This document shows, one piece after another, positions 10,850 to 23,446 of a stretch of DNA of 64,000 nt (position 1 is its first letter; the number at the start of each line of letters is the position of its first letter). Source of the stretch: Hordeum vulgare subsp. vulgare (taxonomy: Eukaryota > Streptophyta > Magnoliopsida > Poales > Poaceae); contig NC_058519.1 in assembly GCF_904849725.1 (NCBI RefSeq), positions 179,169,703 to 179,233,702 on the forward strand, given 5' to 3'. The notes under the pieces were generated by a model. The model ran no database searches. It saw only the letters and a program-made list of their open reading frames with translations, and was not told where the DNA came from. The translations under genes were made by a program, and so were the position numbers.

Positions 10850-11060
10850 ACTCGTGAAAATAAAAAAAGTTGACGAGTTTGAAAAAATGAAAACAATTCA
10901 CGAATTTGAAAAAAGAAATTCATCACATGAAAAAGTTAATGAATTAGAAAAAAGCTCGCTGATTAAAATAATAACAAAATTGAAAAAGGTTCATGTATTT
11001 GAGAAGAAAAACCCGCTCAAAAGCGAACAAAAAAACCATTAAAAAACCAAAAGGAAAAGA
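10850..11060. repeat. A-rich degenerate short-repeat block
   Basis: Repeated words such as 'gaatttgaaaaaa', 'ttcacgaatttg' and 'gaaaaagtt' form a loose array. It resembles the 4950-5790 block read in the opposite orientation. No gene is supported. Confidence 0.5.
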
Positions 11061-11402
11061 ACCGACCAGAGACTTTCCAAAATCGGTTGGAAAGCTCTTC
11101 CCAAACCTGGAACCAACTTCTCCGGCTACAACCTTAAATGGGCAAGTTAATTATACATGGAACTATCACATTTTGGTATAATGTAACGAATCGGTACCAC
11201 TAGTCATACGTGTCAGGTGAGACGTTGATCAACCGGCGCGTGTCGCTCTACTGACTAGGACAAGGTCGGTGCGGTCGGTCTAAGTGGGCTTGGTCGAACC
11301 GAGTTGAACCCCCGCCACACTCTCTTGCTCTCCTCGAGCTCTCTCCCCCTTCCCCTTCGATTTGCCGTCGACTCCCGTCACCGCCATTATCGTCGTCGCG
11401 AC
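11061..11402 (+). promoter_or_regulatory. Presumed promoter and leader of the GRF-like pseudogene
   Basis: A TATA-like 'ggtataatg' near 11174 is followed by a pyrimidine-rich leader ('ctctctcccccttcccc') just before the ATG at 11403. No transposon end was recognised. The promoter call rests only on position and base composition. Confidence 0.3.
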
Positions 11403-11967
11403 ATGGTGTACGAGGACGAGAGCAGTAACGACTACTCCAGTCTATAGTACATCAGCCCCTCCTCCGACGGCATGCAGTACCAGATGAGTGGAAGAACTAG
11501 GGTTGAGGTTTGTGCTCTTTGGGGTTTTGATTTGATTTGAGGACTTTGGTTGCTTTTGCCCTTGTAGATCCCTGCTAGCATTGAAGACGAAGACTACATG
11601 GACATTGAGACAACATCGATGGTTCCTTGCGAGCACCATGGTGTGGCAGCTGAGAGGTTGTGGCCTTTGAAGGATTTGGCACGGGAAGAAGGTTCTTAGT
11701 ATATGTTAAGAAGGTAATATGTTGCACAATATTTGACAATGATAGTAAACACATGGTCGGGTGCATAATTTAATTTGAGAGATGTGATGGTCATTTTTAG
11801 TTTAGCCATGTGCTGATGCAGATTGTGTAATTGTTTAATTGGACAATTGTGATAGAATTCCTAGTCTTTAGCTTATCACTGTGTTAATGCACATTATTTA
11901 ATTGGGCGGCTCTGATGGTCATTTTGTAGCCATTTAGTAGTACTCACGGTCAGTTTTTAGCCATTTA

Positions 11968-12125
11968 CTCTCTCCGTTCCTAAATATAAGATCTTTTAGA
12001 GATTCCACTATGAACTACATACGGATGTAGGTAGTCATATTTTAGAATATAGATTCACTCATTTTGCTCTGTATCTAGTCTATAGTGAAATTTTTAAAAG
12101 GTCTTATATTTAGGAATGGAGGGAC
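11968..12125. mobile_element. Stowaway-type MITE in intron of the GRF-like pseudogene
   Basis: A 158-base element with imperfect inverted termini ('ctctctccgttcctaaatat' at the left; 'atatttaggaatggaggga' near the right), inside TA dinucleotides at 11966-11967 and 12126-12127. The interior 'atagattcactcattttgct' is typical of the Athos-like Stowaway group of Triticeae. Confidence 0.88.
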
Positions 12126-13312
12126 TATTATTGATGATGCTCATCATTGGAGTAACCATGTGGTGATGCTTTCCATGTATTTTAAATTTGTGTAGTAGAT
12201 GTTAATTTTATAATAGGTCAACACCTTAGTTTGCGGTGCAGGTGTTCATTGTTTATTTTACCCGAGTACCGAACTGGACAGCTAAATGATTGTTTACTGT
12301 CAGATGCTCAAAATTCAGTGAGTGTTTAGTGTTAGATGTTCATTCTTTAATTGGGCATCTTACTGATTGTGTGAGATGCTCAAAGTTTGAGTTGTTTCTT
12401 TATTGTTAGTTGCTCAAAGTTCAGTTATTTTTAGTGTGAGATGCTCATAGTTCAGTTATTTTTTAGAGGGAGTTGTTAATAGTTCGGTGCTTAAATACTT
12501 TGCCTAGGAGATTGGTTTGCACATGCTAGGGTCCAGTGCTTGTTTATATTGCAGGAAGTTGAAAAAACACACTTAGTAACAACATAAGTGTTGCAATCAT
12601 GTGTCATGTGTCAATTGGAAAGCACTTACATAGTTAGTAACAATATAAGTGTTGTTTACATTGCAGGAAGCTGAGAACTATGGTTTTTGTTGAATGGGTT
12701 GACCCAGAGTGGCCTCCTACAATGCAGAATGCCTTGTTGAAGCTATGGGAGATGTATGAAGACAACAGGAGTGGTAGGAGGAAGGATAACCTTAAGAGTT
12801 CGCTTACTATTCACCATTTGAGAGAGGAGAAAACAAACTGGCGGCCAACTATGACAAATTAGTTGAAGATGTGCATTAACTTCTCAATGCCCAAGAGGAT
12901 ATGATGATGGATTTCATCTATTTGCAGTCTAAGATGAAGGGTGCTAAGGTTACCAATTTAGTTGTCTCTGATATGAAGATGGATATGGAGAAGAAAGATA
13001 CAAAGATCTTCAAGCTGCAACAGAAGTATAAAGTCCTTATGAACCTATCACAAACCCAAGGCACTGTCATCCAGAACCTGAATCTTAACCAGAGAATAAA
13101 CAACTTAGTGAAGCTAGTAGGAACTTGAAGTTGCAGGTTGATGAACTCAACATGTCTCAGGAAAATTTCACACATGAGAACTCAAAGCTGAAGCTTCACA
13201 TGGGAGATCTGAAGAAGGGACATGAGAAGCTCACTACACACAGGGCTCAGCAGAAGCTTCACATTGCTAATTTGCTAAAGGTAGACGAGAAGAACACGCA
13301 GAAGCTGAAGGG

Positions 13313-15879
13313 TGAAAGGACATGGATGTCGCCTAGAGCTGGGGTGAATAGGCACTTTAAAATAATTACGGTTTAGGCTTGAACAAATGCGAAATAAAAC
13401 TAATGTTTAATTAGTCAATCACAAAACCTAAAACAACTAGGCTCACCTATGTGCACCAGTGACTTATGCTAAGCAAAATAAACAACTAAGTGTTAGCAAG
13501 ATATGTAACAAGAAACAATATGGCTATCACAAAGTAAAGTGCATAAGTAAAGGGCTCGGACAAGAGATAATCGAGGCACGCAGAGACGGTGATGTATCCC
13601 GAAGTTCACACCCTTACAGATGCTAATCTCTGTTTGGAGCGATGTGGAGGCACAATGCTCCCCAAGAAGACACTAGGGCCACCGTAATCTCCTCACGCCC
13701 TTGCACAATGCAAGATGTCGTGATTCCGCTAAGGGACCCTTGAGGGTCAGCACCGAACTCGTGCAAACAAGGTTGGTGCAAACTCCACAACTTAATTGGA
13801 GGCTCTCAACAACACCACAGAGCTTCACCATAATTGATCGTGGCTCCGAGATGACCTCAAATACTCGGGGCAAACTTTACAACCTAATTGGACACCCCGA
13901 CGCTTTCCCGGAGCCTTACACCATAATGATTGAGATCCGAGGCACCACCAAGCTTCTAGGATGCCAAAGCACCCAAGAAGAACAAGCTCTAGGGTACCAA
14001 GCACCCAAGAGTAATAAGCTTCTCAACTTTTCACCTCCACGTATCACTGGGAGAACTCAAACCGATGCAACTAATGCAATGGCAAGAACACACAAAGTGG
14101 TCAAGTCCCTCACACTCAAATCACTCCACAATAACAAAAGCTATGGAGGAATATGAGAGAGGAAGAACAAGGAGTTCAAAAAGAACTCCAAGATCAAGAT
14201 CCAAGGGGTTCCCCTCATATAGAGGAGAAAGTGATTGGTCGAAATGTGGATCTAGATCTCCTCTCTCTTTTCCCTCAAGAACTAGCAAGAATCATTGGAG
14301 GGATTGAGAGTTAGCAAGCTCGAAGAAGGTCAACAATGGGGGCAAATACGAGATCAAGAGTTGGGGACCAATGGGGAAGATGACCCCCTTTTATAGCTCC
14401 CCACGAATCTCCATGTTATGTGTAGAATAACATAGGAGCGGTACAACCGCTATAAGTACCGGCACAACTGCTAGGACCGATCGAGCATGGGTGGTGGCTA
14501 AGTCTCGAGCGGTACAACCGATCTCGACATCGATACAACTGCTCAAAATGAGTTTACCAGAACAACCGGGCCACCACCACCCAAGTACTGCACCAAAATA
14601 GAGACTAGTCCGGTGGTGGGGTGGTATTGGGCCGGTACAACTGCCTGAAGCCGCCTCATAGGGTTTAACTAGATTTTGGCGGTACAACCGCTCGCAAAAA
14701 CCTGAGAGCAGAAACCCTAGGGTATCACCCCTGGGGCGGTCGTTTCACCGTACGTACCGGCCAAGCGGTACAACCGCTGGGAAGAAACACAGGTAAGACC
14801 AGAACTGCCAAAACTTCTGCAAATGAGCTCTGAATTGAGCAAACTCAAGCTTGTTGGATTCAAGATGACACTAGTTATCTTAAGAAGAGGTACTTATGAA
14901 AATGCGAGTGATATAGAGATGTGAAACCTTTATGAATGAATAACCGGCAAAAACTCCAACATCGAAAACATCATAGAATATGCACATGAACCCTGTTTTC
15001 GATGAACTCGAGCTTGTCATGAAGATGACCATAAGCTCAAGAACCCACATAGAGAAAGTACAACCAAGAACCAAGAAGGACGATGATTCCAAGAATGCAA
15101 TGGTTTGAGATCTCAACAAACGATATGATCAAGCTACTCACTTGAGAGCCCCCCTTGATAGTACAACAATCTATCTTATAACCCGGTCTCCCAACTAACA
15201 TACTGAGACCGGTAAAATAAAAAACCTATCATGGGCAAACCTTTGCCTTGCGCATAGTCCACTTGATCTAGATGATGACGATGTTGTCCTCCTCAAGATA
15301 GACCACCTTTCTTGATTGCGTTGGCTCGATGAAGACTAGTAGATTGCTCCCCATACTCCACTATGGGTGAGCCACTCTTCACCACACTCTTCACAAATCC
15401 ATTGCCACCACAATGGATGGTAAGCTTCAAGCATGATCTTTCCGTGATGCTCCACTTGAACTTGTACACCGCAATCTTCCATGGGTTGAATGAGATCTTT
15501 CTCTTGACGCAAGCCCATGGAAACACACCTAACCCCGCATATAACACTCACGAAGACCATGGGTTAGTACACAAAGCATAATGGACAATGCTTACCGTAC
15601 CAGGGGTCACTTGATCCCTCTTGGTACATCTTGTACGCTTTGTGTGTTGATCAACTTTATTCACTCTTTGACTTAGCCTTGATCAACCTTGTGTCTTTAT
15701 GACCAATCTTTGGATAAAACCTTAAATACCACCTTGGTCATCATATAAACTCCTTGAAACCAACACATGGACAAGAAGTGCCTATGGACAAATCCTTCAA
15801 ATATAACTCAAGCGAACCATTAGTCCATAGGGATTGTCATCAATTACCAAAACCATATATGGAGAAATATGCTCTAACA
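13313..15879 (-). mobile_element. Solo LTR (2.57 kb), same superfamily as the 30497-41223 element
   Basis: Read on the minus strand it starts TGTTAGAGCATATTTCTCC at 15879 and ends CATGTCCTTTCA at 13313. It is flanked by the 5-base duplication AAGGG at 13308-13312 and 15880-15884. It aligns by eye along its whole length with the LTRs at 30497-33036 and 38683-41223. There is no primer site or internal region, so the element was lost by recombination between its LTRs. It contains an array of GCGGT-aca-ACCGC inverted repeats at about 14430-14790. Confidence 0.93.
14430..14790. repeat. Dispersed short inverted repeats GCGGT-aca-ACCGC
   Basis: At least four good copies of 'gcggtacaaccg' and several decayed ones ('ggtacaactg', 'agaacaaccggg') lie within 360 bases of the solo LTR. 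The arms GCGGT and ACCGC pair around a three-base centre. Confidence 0.8.
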
Positions 15880-16060
15880 AAGGGGATCTAGGACATCTTG
15901 GCAGAATGGAGAAGATGTGGATGTAGAGCAGGAGCAAGATCGAGATGAACATGTAAAAGAAGCATGCTTAGCTAACCTTTTGTGAAGTATGGTGTTGTTT
16001 AGAACTAGTAAATGTGAACTATGGATGTGTAGTTGTGACCTAAGTTGGAATTATGGTGTT

Positions 16061-17570
16061 TGTAGGATCTGGAGTATGTCTAGAGGGGGGTGATTAGACT
16101 ACTTGACCAAATAAAAACTTAGCCTTTTCCCAATTTTAGTTGTGGTCAGTTTTAGCAATTATGACTAGCCAAGTTCACCCTACACATGCATATCTAAGTA
16201 TAGCAGCGGAAAGTAAATACATGCAAGTGTAATGTATAGGGTAGGGAAGGAAGATCAAATGAAAAGGTTGACACGACAATTTTTGACGTGGTTTCGATAG
16301 GTGGTGCTATCGTACGTCCACATTAGTGGAGACTTCAACCCATGGAGGGTATCGGCTGCGAGAGTCCACGGAGGGATCCATCCACAAGGGGTCCACGAAG
16401 GAGCGGCCTTGTCTATTCCACCATGGCTTACGTCCACATAGGACTAGCCCTCACTCACGGTAGATCTTCACGAAGTAGGTGATCTCCTCGCCCGTACAAA
16501 CTTCTTGGTTCAACTACACAACACGAAGTAGGAGGCTCCTAAGAGACACCTAACCAATCTAGGAGCCACCACCCTCCAAAAGGTAATAGATGGGGTAGAA
16601 CGATGAACTCCTTGCTCTTGTGCTTCAAAAGATAGTCTCCTCAGCACTCACTGTCTCTCACACAGATTTGGCATGGGTAGGAGAGATTGATTTTGTGGAA
16701 AGCAAATTAGGGAGGCTATAGATCAAGTTTCAAATGGTTGGATTGGAATCTCCTGATCTCAACACATGAGTAGGTGGCTCTCTCTTAAAAAATGGATCTC
16801 GCAAGTGGCTGTGTGTTCTGAGTGCTTCCTTTGTGAATGAGAGTAGGTGGAGGGGTATATGTAGGCATACCCCAAAATCCAATCGTTACAACATTATTTC
16901 CCAACTCGGTGACACCTAAATGAATCTCGGTGGTACCGAGTTGCACTAAATGTGGCAACTTTTGAATTCTTGGTGAGACGGATATATGAATCTCGGTGGT
17001 ACCGATAAGATGACCTAGAGGAGTTTCCAAATCTCGGTGAGATCGACTCCAATCTCGGAAATTCTGATTCTTGGAATTTTCTCAACAGAAAGTTGTTCAC
17101 ATGCTTTCGATGGCACCGATGTGAAACTTTGTTGGTATTGAGAGATTAGGGTTTGGCAAAGGATCTGTCACTAAGAAAATCGCTAGGGCCGAGTGGAAAA
17201 GTTGGTGGCACCGATTTTGCTGTTTTGGCTTGGGAGAGAGATATTTGTGGGAGAATGAGTGAATATTTTTGGTGTCTATCTCTAAGCACTTGAGCAACCA
17301 ATTCATCATAATACCTCACCCCCTTTTAATATTATTGGCTTTTCTATGGACTCAAAAGTGATTTCTCACAAATGTAAAATGTAGAGTCCTCTTTCTTGAA
17401 GCTTGAGCCAATCCTATTCCTTTCCTTGCATCAAGGGGTTTCTCCTCACAATCCTTTGGCCAATGCATCTTTGAACTTTTCTAAAGTATACTTGAATGAG
17501 ATAATTAGTTCAATGATACATATGTTGTTATTAATTACCAAAACCACCTTGCGTAGCAATTGTGCTTTCA
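16061..17570 (-). mobile_element. Element B: 3' LTR (1.5 kb), minus orientation
   Basis: On the minus strand the LTR starts TGAAAGCACAATTGCTACG at 17570 and ends in ATCCTACA at 16061. A purine tract (AGTGGGAGAT) lies at 17580-17571, just upstream in the minus sense. It is homologous to the LTR at 23447-24555. It contains a TCGGT-ACCGA type inverted-repeat array at about 16900-17230. The other LTR of B is not in view because element A and later deletions remove it. Confidence 0.82.
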
Positions 17571-18159
17571 ATCTCCCACTTTTTGGTAATTGATGACAAC
17601 ATATAGATCAAAGCTTCGACACAAGATATAATCAATGATTAGCAGCGACGCTTTGAGAAGTATGTGAAAAGCAAGAGTTGCCCCTAAATTTGTGCATTAT
17701 TTTAATTTGCGTTTGAATGCAAATGCACAATCAATTAGGATCATGGGTCACTCTTCCATGTCACATACATCTTGGTGGTGCGCGTAAAAAATATGAATGA
17801 ATAGTAATGCACAGAACACCAAACAAATAAATTAATGATCATCATGTAGATAGCTCAAAGGTATAACGTAGTAGCATCAAAAAACAAAGCGTATGGTCAA
17901 ACACGAAAGAATAAGTCATCCAAAAGACCAAAAGTTTGTAAAACCAAAAGAAAGCAAATAAAATGCAAAGCTGTCTCTCTAGAAGCCCTAATTGATCTAT
18001 ACACTTATCCCCTTTGGCAACAAGTTACGAAAAAGTTCAAAGATCTAGAGCTAATCGTCTCTTTGGGCCCGATCTCCTCCGGTGGCAGTCGATGGAGTGG
18101 ACAACAGAGCGTCAGCGGAGGCTTCTGTGGATGTCCGTGGAGCTGGAGGTGTAGACAAT
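17571..18159 (-). mobile_element. Element B: 3' non-coding region and end of ORF2
   Basis: The segment matches, in reverse, the 41400-41914 stretch of element A. Shared words are the purine-rich 'tttggcaacaagtta' block near 18007 and the 'tgcatttgcattcaaacgc'-like stretch near 17700. It carries the last coding bases of ORF2 up to the solo LTR at 18160. No separate gene. Confidence 0.75.
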
Positions 18160-21100
18160 TGTGACAGCCTGAGACCGACGTTCCAGAAGATTCCCCTTTT
18201 ATTCCATTTTCGTCGTGTGGTACGTTTGTCTGTCGCATTCATCATCGCATCATTCGCATCATCTGCATCACATAGGCATCTTCGTTGCCGCTAGTTTTAA
18301 AACTTGCATCCGTTGTTAGTTGCCGGTTCGCGTTGTTGTCCGTTCTCAGCCCGTCCACACACGCACGCGCCTGCGGCATCGTTCAAATCTTGTTTTTACA
18401 AAAGTGTGCGTAAAACTTTCTCTGATTGGGTTGGGATTTGACGTGCGGTCTTATTTTAATATAGCTAGGCCGTCTGTCGAATTTCGTCGCGATCGGAGTC
18501 CATCTGGTACCCGAACGGTAGACCGTAGCGGCACCGTATTCGGTCTACCGTTGGACGGTTATCGGTGTTTTAAAAAACGTTGCCGCGTTGCCCGTTTCCC
18601 CTCTCGTCCCCGGATATCTACAATACACGGCCACTTACCCGTTCCCTCGTGCGGAATAGTTCGAATCCGGGCGCACGGCTGCATCTGGAACGAAATTCCG
18701 GTAAACCTAACCCCCCTTTTTGTCTATAAATAGACCTCCTCCTATTTTTGAGGCAGCCAACCCCCTCTCTCCTCGAAATCCGTGCGAAACCCTAGCCTAT
18801 CCCACCTCTCTCTCTCCTCCTGCAGTATCCTCCTCCCGCAGCCGCCGCCGGCCCGCGAGACCCGTTTTAGGCCCGCCGAGCCCATCTGGGTCAGGATCGC
18901 GCCGCCCCCAGCCGAGCCTCTCCCTGCCCGCGGGCCTCACCGGAGTCCTGCCCGCGCGCCTCACCGGAGTCCTCCCGCGCGCCCTCACCAGCCCCTCGCC
19001 GGAGCCGGCCACCGCAACTGAGGCCGGTCCAGCCTCGGTGCCCTGCCGGCCATGGCCGCCGGAGCGTCGCCGCCTTCCACCTCCCGCCGGCCCGAGCACT
19101 GCAGGCAGTCGCGCCAAAGGCGTCCTCCTTCCCAAGCTCGCTGATGTGTGCTGGTGCCTCGCTGGTTCTCTGTGCCGCCGTGGAGGCAGCCGCCACCCGG
19201 TGTCGTCCCGTCGGGGTCTCCTGGATCCGCCGCCGCCGAAGGCCAGACCGGATCGGGAGGGGAGCAGCTGAACCCGTCGCCCGTGCCCTAGGCGTTGGTG
19301 GGCCGCGCAGGAGCGGCGCCAAGCCGGGCCAGCGGCCCGATGGCCCTTCGCCCGCCTGCCTCCTCGCCCTGGTCGGACCGGAGCACCAGCCGGCCTGCCA
19401 CCCCTCTGACCTGGCCCGTGTGCCCCTCAGGTGAGCCCCGCAGCCCAATCTCCCGCCCTGGGCGGCGTATATCATCCTGCGCCACCCCGTGTAGCCCATT
19501 AGTAGTTAGATCTGGCCCGGTAGCTATTTTCGTTTAGGGATATTTCGGAACTAATTAAATTCCAGAAAATAGGTTATATTTCAAGTGCCCGTATCTTTTA
19601 ACCCGTGTGTCGGAACGAGGCGTGTAGCATATGGATTTTGGGTAGTTTTGCGCGTAGACTACGTTTTTGAAACTTGCATATTTGTTTGAAGTCGTTTAGC
19701 GTGCCGTATGCCTAGAAACACGTGCTGTCCTATCATGTTTTTGCCCGTAGTTATTTTTCGCGCATGCCCGGATTGCTTGAATGCCGTAGTAGAAATGTCC
19801 ATGCTTTAGGAACCCCTTTTCCATGTATTTTAGAGCGGTCATTGGTATTTTTGCGTGTAGGGATTTGCCGCTAGTTTATTTCCCGTGTTTAGGATTATAT
19901 CTCGCATTTATGTGTGGCAATATTTTTGTGTTGCAACCCCCACATGTTTTATATGTTTTCGGGGTAGAAAAATCCATAGGATTTTTTTGTGCAATTAGTT
20001 TTAGCTTTTGAGCAAGTTAGTTCGCGGGATATTTTGCTATGTTGCCCTCTTGGCTATATCGTAGGATTTATTCCGTGCTTCGTTTGAAGGAGGTGTCAGC
20101 TAGAGTTTTGCCCTTTGATGTTTATCCTAGCCCCTGGTATTTTTAGTTGCAATAGAAATCCATGTTTGGATGTGGTTTGCCTGCTCTCAAGTTGCTAGAA
20201 ATAGTGCTGATTTGGAGGTGCTGAAATATTTCCAAGTCTGGAATCTGTTATATTTTGTTGCTATCTTGTCTTGCTTCTATCTTGTGATCTGTAGCTCTTT
20301 TGAGGTTGGTGCAATGGAGTTAGTTGTAGACTTTAGAATTCTCTAGCATTTTGTGAATTTTCATGCCATTTGGAGTCCTGTAGCTTATGGTTTTGCTGCT
20401 GTCAATATGCCTTCAGGCCGAAAACTGCACTTTCATGAAGTGTTATTTTTCACTAAGTCTGAAACTGTGTGTGAGAAGCCATTTTGTGACTTCTTTTCCT
20501 AGTGATCCTTGATGCCATGTTAGGTGTTGTTGGTTGTATGTTGTAGTGCTTCTTTCCCTCTACCGCCTCATGCCTTGGTTGAGCATGTTGGGATTTTGTA
20601 GCTCATAGTTGTGGGGTGTAGAAAATGCTATGTAGCTGACTTTGGCAGATTGTAGTGATATCTTGTTTTGCTCGTGGTTGTTGAACCGTAGCTCCGTTTT
20701 GATCGTGTCCTATATGAAACTTGCGTAGAATATCGTGTAGTTTCATTTTCTCTTGTTGGTTGTATGTTTTGAAGTGCTCGTGACCGTCTTTGCACACATA
20801 TTGCATTCATGCCATCATATCTTGCGGTGTCCGTATCTTTTGAACCGTAGCTCCGTTGGAGATGTTCTGTATGTGTAAATTGCTTGTAACGACGCGTAGA
20901 ATCACGTGAACCTATTTGTTTTGCTGTTTAACAACTAATTAAATGTGTTAGTTTAGATCTGGATATAATTGTAAATTAATGCATGAGGTCGTCCCGGAGA
21001 TGCTATATGTCATTTCCGACCTCATTTAAAATGCCTAGATAGGTAGTTTAATTGCGCTTCACCTCTTGCCATGTTTAACCACATTTAATATTGCCGTGTA

Positions 21101-21982
21101 TCTAATCGGGATAGAACTAAATAATTAAATGTGAAGTTTCGTCAATATGCAACTCATTGCATATTGAGCTTCACTTAATGTGTAGTGTTTGAGTGTTGTG
21201 AATTGTCATGCCGTGACTTGCATGTATTCAGCTGCTCATGCATTATTTGTGTTGTGCATCGTGTGGTGAATACCGTGTGTTGATTCTTGTTTCCGGTTTC
21301 CTTCGTCTCGATAGAGTTCCGCAAGCGTGTCGGATTGTGAGGACCCGTTCGACTACATCGGTTCGTCTGCTTCACGAAGTCATTCTTCTTCCAAGCGGGA
21401 TCTCAGGCAAGATGACCATTTCCCCAGATACCATTACTATCATTGCCATGCTAGTTTTATCGCTTCCACCGATTATGTCTCGTTGCCTACCACATGTTAA
21501 ATATCAGCCTCTCAACAATGCCATGAAAACCCTCAACCTGTTCAACCTAGCAAACCACTGATTGGCTATGTTACCGCTTGCTTAACCCTGTGTTAGCATT
21601 GCCAGTTGTAGGTATAGGTAAAGATTACTTGACGCGAGCGTGTTGATTGTTCATTTGGAGTTGCTTCTTCTTCTTCTTCTTCTTCGATCTAGGATGGGTT
21701 CCAGGCCGACAGCCTGGGATAGCAAGGATGGACGTCGTCCTTCTTTTCTCGTTTGTTTTCGTCCGTAGTCGGACCCTGCTCTTATTCATGATGTTGATGT
21801 ATTGTACTGTTGTGACTCTGATGTAACTTGTGGCGAGTGTAAGCCAATTCTATTATATATCTCTTCTTTTCAGTACATGTATTTGTAACGATATCCATTC
21901 TTGCGACACGACGAGATGCGCTTCTATCCCTGACGAGGCCCTCATGCCAAATTGAGGATAGGGTCGCATCTTGGGCATGACA
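18160..21982 (+). mobile_element. Solo LTR (3.8 kb) of a Gypsy-like family
   Basis: It starts TGTGACAGCCTGAGACC and ends GCATCTTGGGCATGACA, and is flanked by the perfect 5-base duplication ACAAT at 18155-18159 and 21983-21987. A TATA box (TATAAATA) lies at 18725-18732, followed by a GC-rich leader from about 18750 to 19500. That leader holds long overlapping ORFs on both strands that I read as composition artefacts. No primer site or polypurine tract adjoins the ends. The superfamily call is tentative; I do not recognise the exact family. Confidence 0.88.
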
Positions 21983-21987
21983 ACAAT

Positions 21988-23446
21988 GGAGGTGCAGGAG
22001 CTGAAGCTGGAGGTGCTAAAGCTTGAGCTGATGAAGTTGGTCTTGCTTTCGGAACTGGCACAACTGCTCACCTAGTCTCGGGTCATGAACTGAGTAGTCA
22101 TGGGAAGATGCGACTCTTCATAATCACTGCTGGAATGGGGAATCTGCACAGAATCAACTTCATGCTGGAGCTGCTGAACAATGGTAGTCAACTTTGTCAC
22201 CTTAAAATCCAGGTCATGGAATTTTGTTTCCACAATCCTCTCAAGGCTCTTGTGGTTCGGCAAGATCTTAGAAATTTCTTCTCCATCCCCTGGATGGTGG
22301 TATCAAGAAAAGACATCTGGTCCTCTCTGGTCCTGAGCTGTGGAGCTGGTGCTGGAGCATCTCTAGCTGCCTCTACATCTGCTGCCTCTGCTGCTTCACG
22401 TGTTGAAGCTCAGCTGGGATGGCTGGGGCCCATCACAACTACGTTGTCCTCAAACTCTGGCTGAAGTGGCAGGTGCGGATGATCAAGTTGATGTGCATGC
22501 TTGTCAATCTTGGCATTGATGAGCATCTGTATATAAGGTGCATGTCCACAAGATCTCTTCTGATATGTAGCAGTCCTCCTGACAGTCTCTACTATCAAGT
22601 CCATCACTCGGAACTGGGTGTAGGTGTCTAGATGGTGCAACATGTTAATAGAATAACCTCTGATCATCTTATCATCTCCTGACTTGGGAATCAGGGTGTG
22701 TCTCATTATGGTGTTTTTAGTAGGTATTCCTTCTTGCAGAAAATAGACAGAGCCAAACTTATGTGTCTTCACATACTTATGGGGCATTGGATTGTACATG
22801 TTTGACATGGAGTTATGATTCATCTTGGATTCCGAGTACACATCCAAGTCTCCCTCTTGTGCCTTTGGGGCACCAATGATACTGTCCCACTCATCCAATG
22901 TAGACACATACCAGTGACCTTTTTTCATCCAAACTATCCTACCATCAGGATAAAAATGAGCAGTTGAATAGAATTGCATGATCATCTCATCGTTCTAGGC
23001 AGTCATCACTCTACCAACAAAATTTTAAATATTAAGTAGCCTGGATTTTTCTCTCACATGAGGAAAGTAGTCCTCATTTGCCTTGAGATATTCCCAATTA
23101 ACATATCGCATGTCACTAATAGCAGGACTCTTGTCAAGCAACACCGTCTCATAGAAATCTTTTTGCTCCTTAGAGTGAAAACGAGGATCAACATCGTCCT
23201 GATAGCATATGGATCTGCAGACCTCCACTACCTCAAACCTTGATCCCTTATCTTCTTCATATCTTCGGCAATAGGATGAGCAGCATTGTGCAATGGCATA
23301 TGAGATCAGTTTCATCAGCAATGGTGCTTCTCCTTCTTCCTCTGTAGCAAACTCTCTTGATGCAGAGCCGTTATTCTTCTCTACTGCAGGAATGTCCTTG
23401 GTAGTCCTCTTGGGAGCTACATCATTCTTAGGAGCTGAAGGCTTGG
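21988..23446 (-). pseudogene. Element B: ORF2, 'putative plant transposon protein' family, broken
   Basis: The minus strand reads KDFYETVLLDKSPAISDM, HKFGSVYFLQEGIPTKNTIM, IPKSGDDKMIRGYSINMLHH and RSCGHAPYIQMLINAKIDKH in order. This matches, piece by piece, the ORF at 28705-30491 in element A, and resembles the cereal family catalogued as a putative plant transposon protein; biochemical role unknown. The N-terminal part is cut at 23446 by insertion of element A. Stops interrupt the frame (for example near 23025 and 22997), a frame change lies between about 22410 and 22263, and a solo LTR splits the C-terminal end. It cannot encode a full protein. Confidence 0.75.

Larger units (their letters stand above)
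11403..16060 (+). pseudogene. Decayed GRF-type zinc-finger / coiled-coil gene, split by a solo LTR
   Basis: The pieces resemble a multicopy cereal family with a GRF-like zinc finger followed by a long coiled coil; function unknown. Exon 1 starts at 11403 (MVYEDESSNDYSS) and hits a stop at 11445-11447. Exon 2, from about 11569, gives SMVPCEHHGVAAER, then an indel before FEGFGTGRRFL. Exon 3, after the acceptor near 12666, gives FVEWVDPEWPPTMQNALLKL (ends there) and EMYEDNRSGRRKD. The coiled coil follows in pieces: LVEDVH, stop, LLNAQED, MKMDMEKKDTKIF, and KLKLHMGDLKKGHEKL. At 13312 the reading is cut by a solo LTR and resumes at 15885 (DILAEW), ending near 15986. At least three frame changes and three in-frame stops show the gene is dead. 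A Stowaway MITE lies in intron 2. Confidence 0.7.

Noticed and set aside
18720..19537. Long GC-rich ORFs on both strands (up to 202 residues)
   Set aside because: They lie in the leader part of a solo LTR, overlap each other in several frames and are Pro/Arg/Ala-rich from composition alone.
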